Shown: positions 34,914-43,474, numbered from the stretch's first letter. The stretch is 64,000 nucleotides of DNA from Pigmentiphaga litoralis (GCF_013408655.1 NZ_JACCBP010000001.1:1736001-1800000), one strand, 5' to 3'. Notes: generated by a model from the letters alone, not told the origin. Program-made: numbers and translations.

Positions 34914-35672
34914 TCAATCCAGCAGATCGGAATAATCCCCGCGGCTGTAGTTGTTCAGTTTCTGCCAGGGCATCACCTTCGGCATGGCGATGGCCGATGC
35001 CGTCATGACTTGCCGCGACAGGCCGTGCGCATCTTTCTGTTCGATGCGGCGGGCGTATTTTCCCGCGACATCCCAATCGACCAGGGTGGTGCGTTCGCCT
35101 TGCACCAGGCGATAGCGTTCGACGCCCTTCCCGCCCGCGCCCAGCTTTTCCATCCGCGTCAACGCGACCGGGTCCAGCAGCCAATAGGCCGCTGCCCACG
35201 ATCCGCCATAGCCCACATTGGCCTGGTGCGCGAGTTCGACGTCGATCACCCGCTTCTGCTTGTGCAGGATGGACTTGACCGCCACCTTGCCGTCCGGCTC
35301 CCGCTGGATCAGCAGGGGCGCACCCTGGGCATCGTCGTGCGCGTGACCGGCATGCGGACCGTGCGCCACCTGATGCCCTTCATGCTCGCTCTCACGCAAG
35401 GCCGCAGGCAGTTCGCGTTCGATCCACACCGCCGCCTTGTCGCGGAACATCAGGTCGGCATGACGGCTGTCGCGCGTCACGCCATCGGTGCCGATGGACC
35501 GGTTCTCATACGCCAGACGCAAGGCAACCGGCGGGGTGGCGGCGACCGCCGTCGTCACCTGCGCGGCCGCCGCGGCAGGGTCCACGGCGGGCTGCGATTG
35601 CGCGACGGCTGACGTGGCAGCCGCCAACGTCAGGGCCACTGCCACCGCAAGCGTGTGCAACACGGGACGCAT
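34914..35672 (-). CDS. Secreted protein of unknown function with a His-rich segment, in the phosphatase operon
   Basis: I do not recognise this 252-residue protein. It has a signal peptide (cleavage near AVAQSQP) and an Ala-rich stretch. A His-rich segment at about 95-115 (EGHQVAHGPHAGHAHDDAQ) follows, then a C-terminal half rich in charged residues with VDWDVAGKYARRIEQ and WQKLNNYSRGDYSDLLD. Its ATG shares one base with the stop of the upstream phosphatase gene (GTGATG), so it is made with the phosphatases. The His cluster suggests binding of zinc or another metal, and a role in supplying the phosphatases with metal is one possibility. The rest is open. Confidence 0.75.
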   Translation of the reverse strand: MRPVLHTLAVAVALTLAAATSAVAQSQPAVDPAAAAAQVTTAVAATPPVALRLAYENRSIGTDGVTRDSRHADLMFRDKAAVWIERELPAALRESEHEGHQVAHGPHAGHAHDDAQGAPLLIQREPDGKVAVKSILHKQKRVIDVELAHQANVGYGGSWAAAYWLLDPVALTRMEKLGAGGKGVERYRLVQGERTTLVDWDVAGKYARRIEQKDAHGLSRQVMTASAIAMPKVMPWQKLNNYSRGDYSDLLD

Positions 35673-37189
35673 CACAGACCCGCCGCTTCCCGGACCTTGG
35701 AGAACACCTTGGTGTTGTCCATGGTGCCGCGGAAGATCTTGGCGCCTGCACCGCCGGCAAACAGCATCACGTCGCCGCCGCCGTGCGTTTCGGAACCGGG
35801 CGTGCCCAGGTTGATGCCGACTTCCTGCAGGAAGTTGTCGTTGGTCGTATCGACGTTGGTCAGGTCGTCGCGCGTGGCGCCGCGCACCGGAGCGATCCAG
35901 GGCTTGTTGCCGTCTTCGGCGTTGACCAGGCTGCTTGCGCTTGTGTTGGGACGGCCACCATTGCCGAATACCAGCGTGGTGTAGGGCTTGCCGTCGGATG
36001 CCTTGGCCAGCTGCCCCGTCTGGTAGTCGACCGCCTTGCCCAGGATGGGCGAGTTGATCTTGGTGTAGCCGTTGAACGCGATCGCGTGATCGTGGTCGGC
36101 GGTCACCACCACCAGCGTGTTCTTCAGGCCCGGATCTTTCTTTTCCATATAGGCCAGGGCGGAGTCGATGGCTTTGTCCATGGCCAGCGTGTCTTCCAGC
36201 GCGCGCTTGGCGTTGCTGCCGTGCAGGGCGTGGTCGATACGGCCGCCTTCGACCATCAGGAAGAAACCGTTGGTGTTGCGGGTCAGGACGTCCAGCGCCT
36301 TTTCCGTCATCAGCGACAGGCTGGGCTGGTCGAGCTTCTGGTTCACACGGTCCAGTTCATACGCCATTTCGCTGGGCGAGAACAGGCCCAGCAGCTTGGG
36401 CACGCGAGCCGCGTCGGCCGTATTGAGCGCGCTCAAGTTTGTTGCCGTGTCAGCGTAGGCATAGCCCTTGGCCTTCATGGCGGCAACCAGGTCGACGTTG
36501 TCGGTGCGCTTGCTGGCCGGGTAGGTCGACAGCGGCAGGTAGTTGCGCTGTCCGCCGCCCATCAGCACGTCGATACCGTCACCCAGGGCCGCGTTGTAGC
36601 GCGGATGGCCGGGCACCGATTGTTCGGCGATGGTGTTGTAGGCGTTGCGGTTGCAGATGTGCGCGTAGGTGGCGGCAGGCGTGGCATGGCCGACGCGCGT
36701 TGTGGACACGGCGCCCACCGCGCGGCCCTTGGCCTTGGCCAGTTCGAGCAGCGTCGTGGCGGCCGTGCCGTTGCCGGTGGCAGCGCACGTGGTGTCTTCA
36801 CCGTTGATGAACTGCGTGCCATCCGCCTTGTAGGCCAGGGTGTCGGCCGACATCGAGATGACTTCGTTGTTCATCTTGACCCCGGTCATATAGGCGGCCA
36901 TCGACGGGGCGCTGTCGGTGGTCTGGCCATCGCGCGAAAAGGTCTTGACGCGGGCGGCGTTGCCCAGCGATTGCATCGTCAGCTTGGCGCGCTCGCTGGA
37001 AGCCAGCGAGCCCGGTGCCGCGGCCAACTGCTTTTCGCCCTTGTAGATGCGGGCGGCGGTCACGGTGACCGGACCCATGCCATCTCCCAGAAAGAAGATG
37101 ACGTTCTTGGCTTCGCCGGCTGCGTAGGCCGTGCCGGAAAGGCCGGCCAGCGCGAGCACCAGGGCCTGTTTGCGGATCATGGATGTCAT
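35672..37189 (-). CDS. Alkaline phosphatase, secreted
   Basis: This 505-residue enzyme releases phosphate from organic esters in the periplasm or outside the cell. A signal peptide ends at AYAAGEA. The metal aspartate is in FLGDGMG (Asp36), the nucleophile in TTDSAPS (Ser93), and VEGGRIDHALH and TADHDHA supply further zinc ligands; THGGGDV near the end provides the last. I choose the ATG at 37189 with AAGGAAA upstream. It is the second gene of the operon, 26 bases after the first phosphatase, to which it is clearly related throughout, so the two look like a tandem duplication. Confidence 0.93.
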   Translation of the reverse strand: MTSMIRKQALVLALAGLSGTAYAAGEAKNVIFFLGDGMGPVTVTAARIYKGEKQLAAAPGSLASSERAKLTMQSLGNAARVKTFSRDGQTTDSAPSMAAYMTGVKMNNEVISMSADTLAYKADGTQFINGEDTTCAATGNGTAATTLLELAKAKGRAVGAVSTTRVGHATPAATYAHICNRNAYNTIAEQSVPGHPRYNAALGDGIDVLMGGGQRNYLPLSTYPASKRTDNVDLVAAMKAKGYAYADTATNLSALNTADAARVPKLLGLFSPSEMAYELDRVNQKLDQPSLSLMTEKALDVLTRNTNGFFLMVEGGRIDHALHGSNAKRALEDTLAMDKAIDSALAYMEKKDPGLKNTLVVVTADHDHAIAFNGYTKINSPILGKAVDYQTGQLAKASDGKPYTTLVFGNGGRPNTSASSLVNAEDGNKPWIAPVRGATRDDLTNVDTTNDNFLQEVGINLGTPGSETHGGGDVMLFAGGAGAKIFRGTMDNTKVFSKVREAAGL

Positions 37190-37215
37190 GTCGGTTTCCT
37201 TGGTTTCTCGCGGCA

Positions 37216-38655
37216 TCAAAGGCCGATGGACTTCTTGATCAGGCCGAATACTTCGTTGTTGGTGAGCGAGCCGGCAAAGTTGTCGGCGCCCAGTCCTTGC
37301 GCACCCAGGAAGACGTCGCCGCCGCCATGGGTTTCGGTCGCGAGCGGCACCACGGCTTCCTGCAGGAAGTCGGCGCTTTCCAGCGCGGTGGCGTCGATCG
37401 GGCCGCGCGTAGCGAGCCGCTTCGGGCCGTTGCCAAAGCCCAGGATCGTGTACGGGTTCTTGTCGACGTCGGTCGAGACCGCGCCATCGACATAGTTCTT
37501 CACCAGGCCCAGCACGCCCGGCTTGCCCGCTTCGGTCTTGCCCGTGCGCTGCGCGTAGCCGTTCATCTGCAGGGTGTGGTCGTGGTCGGCGGTGACGACG
37601 ATCAGCGTGTTCTTCAGGCCCGGATCCAGCGCCGCCATCTTGGTCAGCGTCAGCTTGATCGCGTCGTCGAAGGCCACGGTGTCCTGCAGCGCGCGGCGTG
37701 CGTTGGTGGCGTGCAGCGCATGGTCGATACGGCCGCCTTCCACCATCAGGAAAAAGCCCTTCTTCTTGGCGGCCAGCACGTCGATCGCCTTGCTGGTCAT
37801 CTCGGCCAGGCTGGGTTCCTGCGTGGCCGTGCGGTCCAGGTCATAGGCCATGTGGCTGTTGTTGAACAGGCCTGCAATCTTGGTCGTGCCATCGGCCGGC
37901 AACGCCGCCAGTTCCGTCTTGTTGGCCGCGTAGCCGTACTTGGCCGTCTTCAATTCGTTGACCAGATTGCGGCCGTCGTTACGCAAGCCACCCGTGGTGG
38001 TCTTGGGAATGAAGTAGCTGCCGCCGCCGCCCAGGATCACGTCGATGCCGTCACCCAGCTTGGCGTTGTAGCCCGCACCGCCCGGAACCAGGGCGGCCGC
38101 GATGGTGTTCTCGGCATCGCGATGGCACACGTGTGAATAGGTGGCTGCCGGCGTTGCATGCGTGATGCGCGCAGTGCTGACCACGCCCGTGCCGTACCCG
38201 GCCGTCTTCATGATTTCAAGCAGCGTGTCGACTGGCGTGCCATTGCCCGTGGCCGGGCACGTGCTGTCGAACAGCGTGTGGTACGGCGCGCCAGCGGCAT
38301 TGGTCGCCTTGGTTTCCGGCGACATCGAGATGACCTCGTTGTTCATCTTGACGCCCGTCATGTAGGCAGCCATCGACGGCGCGCTGTCAGTGACCTGGCC
38401 GTCGGCCGAGTACGTGTGCACAAACGCCGTCTCGGGCAGCTTGTCCATGGTCAGCTCGCCGTCTTCGCCCACGCTGTAGATGCGCGCCGCGGTCATGGTC
38501 GTGATGCCCATGCCGTCGCCCAGGAAGAACACGACGTTCTTGGTCGGGCCCGTCGCGACCGGTGTCGTCGGCGTGTCATTGTCGTTGTCGCCGTTGCAGG
38601 CGGCCATCAGCAGGGAAGCCCCCGCGACGGCGAGAGGCAGTGCGATGCGTTTCAT
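37216..38655 (-). CDS. Alkaline phosphatase, probable lipoprotein
   Basis: This 479-residue phosphatase shares all blocks of its neighbour (FLGDGMG, nucleophile Ser91 in VTDSAPS, VEGGRIDHALH, TADHDHT, ETHGGGDV). It differs at the N-terminus: LLMAACNGDNDND has a lipobox-like cysteine at residue 20, so it is probably attached to a membrane while its partner is soluble. The ATG at 38655 is preceded by GAGG. It is the first gene of the operon, and a Pho box lies 92 bases upstream, which suggests induction by PhoB during phosphate starvation. Confidence 0.93.
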   Translation of the reverse strand: MKRIALPLAVAGASLLMAACNGDNDNDTPTTPVATGPTKNVVFFLGDGMGITTMTAARIYSVGEDGELTMDKLPETAFVHTYSADGQVTDSAPSMAAYMTGVKMNNEVISMSPETKATNAAGAPYHTLFDSTCPATGNGTPVDTLLEIMKTAGYGTGVVSTARITHATPAATYSHVCHRDAENTIAAALVPGGAGYNAKLGDGIDVILGGGGSYFIPKTTTGGLRNDGRNLVNELKTAKYGYAANKTELAALPADGTTKIAGLFNNSHMAYDLDRTATQEPSLAEMTSKAIDVLAAKKKGFFLMVEGGRIDHALHATNARRALQDTVAFDDAIKLTLTKMAALDPGLKNTLIVVTADHDHTLQMNGYAQRTGKTEAGKPGVLGLVKNYVDGAVSTDVDKNPYTILGFGNGPKRLATRGPIDATALESADFLQEAVVPLATETHGGGDVFLGAQGLGADNFAGSLTNNEVFGLIKKSIGL

Positions 38656-38730
38656 TGGATATCCTCGGGATCTTGGCCAGGCCGGCAGAACGCCGGCCTG
38701 TCGAGCGGTGTGGGAAGCAGATATCCGTGA

Positions 38731-38764
38731 AGAGTACGGCGGGCGCGTGACAGTGTTGTGACGG
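38731..38764 (-). promoter_or_regulatory. Pho box and promoter of the phosphatase operon
   Basis: On the leftward strand CCGTCAC-AACA-CTGTCAC (38764-38747) matches the 18-base Pho box consensus at about 15 positions, as two 7-base repeats 11 bases apart. A TACTCT sequence, a plausible -10 hexamer, lies 10 bases further (38736-38731). The box would replace the -35 element, as in known PhoB promoters. The rest of the 295-base gap shows no gene. Confidence 0.7.
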
Positions 38765-38950
38765 TGGGGGGGAAGCGGGTTATCAGATTCGGGCAAGTGG
38801 CAATGCGCAACCTGATCCATGGGCAGATCACCGATCTAGTGGTTTGGTCGGCGCCACAGCATCCTGTTGTCAGCCAGAGATGTGAGCGTCAAAAGAAGCA
38901 AGCCAAGCGACGCGCCCTTGAATAACCCAACCCGATAGGTTAACTTGAAT

Positions 38951-39199
38951 ATGGTGACCGTTTATCGCGCGGATGGACTTCGCGTCGTGATCTACAGCAT
39001 GGACCACGAACCTGCGCACGTGCATGTTTACGGCTCCGGCCATGCCAAGATTGATCTGTCAGGTCTGGAGGGTGAGCCCGTATTGGTCTGGGCGGAAGGT
39101 ATGAAACATGGCGAAGTCAGGCGCGCGATGAAGATAGTCAACGCGCGCCGCCTTGAATTTCTGACACGATGGAGAGAACTACATGGACAAGCTCAATAA
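38951..39199 (+). CDS. DUF4160 family protein
   Basis: The 82-residue protein has the compact DUF4160 pattern: an N-terminal strand (VYRADGLRVVIYSMDHEPAHVHVYG) with the characteristic E-P-x-H-x-H-V motif at about 22-27, then a helix ending in LTRWRELHG. The family is often paired with DUF2442 and has been proposed to form toxin-antitoxin-like modules, without agreed function. I take the ATG at 38951; a TTG two codons earlier is in frame. Its end overlaps the next gene by 17 bases, which signals a coupled pair. Confidence 0.85.
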   Translation: MVTVYRADGLRVVIYSMDHEPAHVHVYGSGHAKIDLSGLEGEPVLVWAEGMKHGEVRRAMKIVNARRLEFLTRWRELHGQAQ

Positions 39200-39590
39200 C
39201 GCTGAGATCGATGCCGCCATCGAGCGCGGCAAAATCGCGCGGGCAAGCGAGCCCCGCGCGGCGTCAGCGCGCTTCGACACTGATGCGGGCCGGGTCACCG
39301 TTGAACTGGAAAACGGCTGCGTATTCGCATTTCCCCCAGGTCTGGTGCAAGAACTGGCCACGGCGACGCTTGATCAGCTCGGCCAGGTTCAGGTCATCGG
39401 CAATGGCTTCGGTCTGTACTGGGAAGCACTCGATGCCGACGTTGCGATCCCTAGCCTGATGGCAGGGCTGTTCGGAACCCAGGCGTGGATGGCCCGTCGC
39501 GCGGGTCAGACGACATCGCCAGCAAAGGCAGCGGCCGCCCGCCACAACGGCGCGTTGGGGGGACGTCCGCGCAAGTCGGCGGTCGTGTGA
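39183..39590 (+). CDS. DUF2442 domain protein
   Basis: This 135-residue protein contains the DUF2442 core (ASARFDTDAGRVTVELENGCVFAFPPGLV at about 27-55, then LYWEALDADVAIPSLMAGLFG) and ends with a basic tail (AAARHNGALGGRPRKSAVV) of the kind seen in DNA-binding partners. It overlaps the DUF4160 gene by 17 bases with GGAGA upstream of its ATG. In paired modules this member would be the likely antitoxin or DNA binder, but no experiment is known to me that proves it here. Confidence 0.87.
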   Translation: MDKLNNAEIDAAIERGKIARASEPRAASARFDTDAGRVTVELENGCVFAFPPGLVQELATATLDQLGQVQVIGNGFGLYWEALDADVAIPSLMAGLFGTQAWMARRAGQTTSPAKAAAARHNGALGGRPRKSAVV

Positions 39591-39605
39591 AGGTGCGTCG
39601 GCGGC

Positions 39606-40583
39606 CTAGTTCGCCGTCAATCGTCCTTCAGCCACCAGCTTCATGGCCAGCGCGCGCTCTGTGTCCAGCAAGGTCTTCAGCGCGGCTGCGTCACCCGATT
39701 CCGTGAAGCTGCCGAGCGCGTTCAGGGACGCGTTCAACTGCGGGTCCGCCAGGGCTTTCTTGAGTGCCTGCGACAGAATGTCGATGACCGCGCCGGGCGT
39801 CCCGGCGGGTGCCAGCAGACCGGCGTAGGTGGTCGCGTCAAAGCGTCCGACATTCGATTCCGCCAGGGTAGGCACACCGGGCAAGGTCGGATCGGCAACC
39901 GGCCCGAGGATGCCCAGGGGCCGCAAGGCACCTGACTTGATATGGGGCATGGAGCTCGTCACCTGATCGAACACGACATCGATCTGCGCACCCAAAAGGT
40001 TCACGAGTGCTGGACCCGATCCCTTGTACGCGACCGCGCCAAACTGGCAGCGTGCGGCATTTTCCAACTGCAGCAGCGCCAGATGATTCGGTGTGCCGTT
40101 GCCGGCGTGCCCGGCATTGATGGCGCCGGGCTTGCCTCGGGCCAGTGCAAGGAAGTCGTCGAAAGTCTTGAAGCGCGCGTCGTCGCGGCGCGCCACGACA
40201 ATCATTGACGTTCGGGTAGCGACGCCGACGGGCTGGAAGCTGGCGACGTCGTAGGCCGTCTTGAACATCTGCGGCAAGGTCGCGACTTGGGCGGGGGTCG
40301 CCACCAGCAGCGTGTGCCCGTCAGGCTCGGCACGGGCCACGGATGCGGTCCCGATGCCACCGCCCGCCCCGGCGCGGTTCTCCACCACCACGATCTGCCC
40401 TAGCAGCTTGGACAAAGGAACGGACAGGCTGCGACCCACCACGTCGATGTTGCCGCCTGGAGCAAAGGGCACGACAAGGGTAATCGGTTTGCTGGGAAAA
40501 CTGCGCGCCCATGCAGGCATCGATTGCAGGGCAGGCATCGCGGCAAGGCTGAGCTTGAGGAAGGTACGACGTGGGGTGTTCAT
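39606..40583 (-). CDS. Bug family substrate-binding protein with a Tat-like signal
   Basis: This is a 325-residue receptor. Unlike the other receptors here, its N-terminus is PRRTFLKLSLAAMPAL, close to a twin-arginine signal, so it may be exported folded. PITLVVPFAPGGNIDVVGR and VVVENRAGAGG are standard, but the later blocks are divergent: DGHTLLVATPAQ for DGYTLL and GAINAGHAGNGTPNH for LNYGSSG. It follows the PDC-hydrolase-like gene on the same strand beyond a low-complexity 122-base gap, and probably imports that pathway's substrate. Confidence 0.9.
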   Translation of the reverse strand: MNTPRRTFLKLSLAAMPALQSMPAWARSFPSKPITLVVPFAPGGNIDVVGRSLSVPLSKLLGQIVVVENRAGAGGGIGTASVARAEPDGHTLLVATPAQVATLPQMFKTAYDVASFQPVGVATRTSMIVVARRDDARFKTFDDFLALARGKPGAINAGHAGNGTPNHLALLQLENAARCQFGAVAYKGSGPALVNLLGAQIDVVFDQVTSSMPHIKSGALRPLGILGPVADPTLPGVPTLAESNVGRFDATTYAGLLAPAGTPGAVIDILSQALKKALADPQLNASLNALGSFTESGDAAALKTLLDTERALAMKLVAEGRLTAN

Positions 40584-40599
40584 GCAGTGTCTCCGTGCG

Positions 40600-40712
40600 G
40601 TGTGTCGTTGTCGTTATGGTTGTCGTCGTCAACGAGCGGTCATCGTTGCGACCGTCATCGCTGTCGTTGTCATCGCTGTTGTTGTGATCGTCATCGATCT
40701 GGACATCATCGA
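40600..40712. repeat. Low-complexity TCGTTG/TCATCG region
   Basis: About 110 bases made mostly of degenerate TCGTTG, TCATCG and GTTGTT units fill the gap between the receptor start and the amidohydrolase end. No exact tandem period holds. No gene or clear promoter element is visible in it apart from the receptor's ribosome binding site. Confidence 0.55.
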
Positions 40713-41596
40713 TGCCAGTACAGCGCCGTCGGGTTATCGACCAGCACGCGCTGACGATCCGCCGGACTCAGCCAATCAAGGACCGCGTCGGCAAGCACGC
40801 CATCGTCGATCATGGGCGCATGCATGGCGGGGTGTGGCCAGTCCGTGCCCCACACCAGGCGGTCGGGCCCGGCGCGCAGCAGTGCGTCCACCAGCGGCTG
40901 CAGATGGGAAAAGTCGCGCCGCTCAGGGGTCAGCCGGTAGGCGGCCGACAATTTGACCCAGGCCCGCCCTTCCCTCACGAGGCTCACCAGGTTGGCAAAG
41001 CCGGGATCCCGCACGCCGCGATCGACAGGAAAGTGTCCGAAGTGGTCCACGACAATGGGCACGTCCCGCTCCGCAATGTCGATGGCGATGCGCGGCGACC
41101 TTGCCACATCGACCAGCAACTGCACGTGCCAGCCCAGGGGCCGCACACGATCGACGACGCGCGTCATCTCTTCAAGGGTGGCGCCGCCCTCGTACAACGC
41201 ATTGCACCGGGTGCCCCGTGCGCCAAGCCGATCCCATCGTGCGATATCGCTGTCGGGCGTATCGCCATAGACCACGGCCACCCCGCGCATCCAGGCGCCG
41301 TGCGCTGCCAGCGCAGCTTCAAACAAGGCATGATCGCGGCCGTACACGCTGGGCTGGATCAACACTGCGCGATCGATACCCAAAGTTGACTTCAGGTAGA
41401 CATACGACGCCATCGGTGCGGGCGTCGGGGTGTAGCTGCGCGGGTCGGCGTAGGGGTAGGCATCCTCGAAGACATGAAAGTGGCAATCGCATGCGCCCAC
41501 CGGCAGGCGCTGCCGGGGTGGCGATGGACGCGGCAGATGCGGCAGGTAGGACGTGACGGCACCGGCTTCCAGACTGCTGACAAATTCAGGCAGCAT
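40706..41596 (-). CDS. Amidohydrolase family protein (2-pyrone-4,6-dicarboxylate lactonase-like)
   Basis: The 296-residue protein is a TIM-barrel amidohydrolase of the LigI type. ACDCHFHVF near residue 36 holds the HxH pair, IVVDHFGHFP the central histidine, and WGTDWPHP (about 250) the catalytic aspartate. LigI opens 2-pyrone-4,6-dicarboxylate in protocatechuate 4,5-cleavage, but close relatives act on other lactones. The ATG at 41596 lies two bases after the stop of the class II aldolase, forming an operon with it and possibly with the Bug receptor downstream. Confidence 0.8.
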   Translation of the reverse strand: MLPEFVSSLEAGAVTSYLPHLPRPSPPRQRLPVGACDCHFHVFEDAYPYADPRSYTPTPAPMASYVYLKSTLGIDRAVLIQPSVYGRDHALFEAALAAHGAWMRGVAVVYGDTPDSDIARWDRLGARGTRCNALYEGGATLEEMTRVVDRVRPLGWHVQLLVDVARSPRIAIDIAERDVPIVVDHFGHFPVDRGVRDPGFANLVSLVREGRAWVKLSAAYRLTPERRDFSHLQPLVDALLRAGPDRLVWGTDWPHPAMHAPMIDDGVLADAVLDWLSPADRQRVLVDNPTALYWHR

Positions 41597-41598
41597 GA

Positions 41599-42390
41599 TC
41601 AGTTCCGGTACGACGGGTCGCGCCGATCCAGCAGACGCAACATGGCGGGCCACTCCATCTCGCCGAACGGCCTGCGCACATGCGGTTGATACAAGTGCCA
41701 GGTCTTTTCCAGGATATGTTCCGGGGGCAATTGGATGTCTTGTCCGCTGTTCAGGACATCGACCTGGACCTTGCAAGCCATCTCCAGCCAGTACAAGGTG
41801 TTGAATGCCTGCGCGATGCTGGGTCCGGCAGTCAGCAAGCCGTGATTGCGCAGGATCATCGCGTCATGCGACCCCAGATCGCGCACCAGCCGCTCGCGCT
41901 CGTCCAGTTCAAGCGCGACGCTTTCATAGTCGTGATAGGCAATACGATAGAAGCGCATGGACGTCTGCGACAGCGGCAACAGCCCGCACTTCATGGCCGA
42001 TACCGCCATGCCCGCGCGGGTGTGCGTGTGGATCACACAGTGCACGTCGGGCCGGTGCGCATGCACGGCGCTATGGATCACGTAGCCTGCCGCGTTGATG
42101 CCGTACTGTGGATCGGCATTGCGCACGATCTGGCCGTCAAGATCGATCGTCAGCAGGCTGGATGCGGTGATCTCTTCGTACATGAGGCCGTAGGGATTGA
42201 TCAACAGCAAGTCCGTGCCAGGTATGCGTGCGGTGATGTGGTTGTAGATCAGGTCGCTCATGCCGAAATGCGCCACCAGCCGATAGCAGGCTGCCAGATC
42301 GACGCGTGTCTGCCACTCTTCGGCGCTGAAGGCGGCTGGCCTCATATCGCTCGTCTGACCTCGTTCAACCGCAGTGGGCAAAGCGTTCAT
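41599..42390 (-). CDS. Class II aldolase/adducin family protein
   Basis: The 263-residue protein has the zinc-binding segment HCVIHTHTRAG and the later RNHGLLTAG with its histidine, as in fuculose-phosphate aldolase relatives. It lacks clear sugar-phosphate binding residues. Members in catabolic clusters can be aldolases or decarboxylases of hydroxy acids. The ATG at 42390 has AAAGGAG upstream. It is the first gene of a leftward operon and is divergent from a LysR gene. Confidence 0.85.
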   Translation of the reverse strand: MNALPTAVERGQTSDMRPAAFSAEEWQTRVDLAACYRLVAHFGMSDLIYNHITARIPGTDLLLINPYGLMYEEITASSLLTIDLDGQIVRNADPQYGINAAGYVIHSAVHAHRPDVHCVIHTHTRAGMAVSAMKCGLLPLSQTSMRFYRIAYHDYESVALELDERERLVRDLGSHDAMILRNHGLLTAGPSIAQAFNTLYWLEMACKVQVDVLNSGQDIQLPPEHILEKTWHLYQPHVRRPFGEMEWPAMLRLLDRRDPSYRN

Positions 42391-42481
42391 CGTCGTCTCC
42401 TTTCGGGGTTGCCTTTGGCGGAATGAAAGGAGTGTGAAGCCCTTGCTGCGCGGCATCCAGTTCATGTTTATCATCATCGAC

Positions 42482-42496
42482 ATGAATGATGTTCAT
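42482..42496. promoter_or_regulatory. Palindrome in the aldolase/LysR divergent region
   Basis: ATGAA-TGATG-TTCAT lies 20 bases before the LysR GTG and 92 bases before the aldolase ATG. CATCAT/ATGATG repeats extend it on the left. Its place and size fit a LysR binding site. Confidence 0.4.
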
Positions 42497-42515
42497 ACAC
42501 AGGCCGGAGCCCTAC

Positions 42516-43427
42516 GTGAATCTGCGCAGCATTGATTTGAACCTGCTCGTGGTCTTCGAAGCGTTGATCGAAGAACGCGGGGTGACCCGTGCGGCAGCCC
42601 GGCTGGGCATCACCCAGTCGGCGGTGAGCCATGCCCTGAAACGCCTGCGTATCGCGCTGAATGACGACCTGCTGGTGCGGGTGGCGGGGGCCATGGAGCC
42701 GACACCCCAAGCCGTCAAGCTGGCAGCCGCATTCAAGGGTGCCCTGACCCAGATCGAAGACGTGCTGACGGTTCAGCGGGACTTCAATCCTGCCACTGCG
42801 CGCCGCACCTTTCATTTGAGTGTGTCGGACTACGTGGGGGGCCAGTTGTTGCCGCGCCTGTGCACGCATCTTCGGCACCATGCGCCCGATATCGGCTTGG
42901 CGGTGGAACCGCTGGATGGTGTGAGGACGTCTGACCTTGTTGCGTATGAAGGCCTGGAGGTGCGGCTGTCGGTCGGCAAGGGATCGCCCATTCCCTCCGC
43001 ATCCCTGCGCTTGCTGGACGACCGTTTCGTGGTCCTGATGCGCCGGGATCACCCGGCCGCCTCGCGACCCTTCACCCTGGACGCCTACCTGGCGCAGCCC
43101 CAGGTGAAGGTGACTGGCGTCGGCAGCAATATCGTGGACGACACGCTGGCGACGGACGGCCGCATGCGTCGGGTCATGGTGCGGGTGCCAAGCTGGCAAG
43201 GCATGGTGGAAGTGATCGAGCAGACGGATCTGGTCGGCGCCATTCCGGCGCACTGGATGCCTGCCGTGCTGGCGTCGGGCAAGTGCGTGATCCGGCCGAT
43301 GCCGCTGGGCGATATGACGCTGGCGATCGATGCGGTCTGGCATCCCCGCAACAATGATGATGCGGGCCACCAGTGGTTCAGGAAGACGGTTCACCAGATG
43401 TTCGATCCGGCGGTGGCGCGCATCTGA
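42516..43427 (+). CDS. LysR family transcriptional regulator
   Basis: The 303-residue regulator starts NLRSIDLNLLVVFEALIEER, with the helix-turn-helix AAARLGITQSAVSHALKRLR at about 25-44. I choose the GTG at 42516 because CCGGAG precedes it and because this family usually begins at this point; an ATG ten codons earlier is in frame. It faces away from the aldolase/amidohydrolase operon and is its probable regulator. Its group (NodD/NahR-like N-terminus) often answers to aromatic acids. Confidence 0.9.
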   Translation: MNLRSIDLNLLVVFEALIEERGVTRAAARLGITQSAVSHALKRLRIALNDDLLVRVAGAMEPTPQAVKLAAAFKGALTQIEDVLTVQRDFNPATARRTFHLSVSDYVGGQLLPRLCTHLRHHAPDIGLAVEPLDGVRTSDLVAYEGLEVRLSVGKGSPIPSASLRLLDDRFVVLMRRDHPAASRPFTLDAYLAQPQVKVTGVGSNIVDDTLATDGRMRRVMVRVPSWQGMVEVIEQTDLVGAIPAHWMPAVLASGKCVIRPMPLGDMTLAIDAVWHPRNNDDAGHQWFRKTVHQMFDPAVARI

Positions 43428-43474
43428 TCGCGCCGCGGATGACGTCAGCCTGGGATGTAGATCGCGCCCCAAAT

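Noticed and set aside
35783..37495. A 570-codon open frame on the plus strand
   Set aside because: It is the antisense of the two alkaline phosphatase genes, which have complete motifs.
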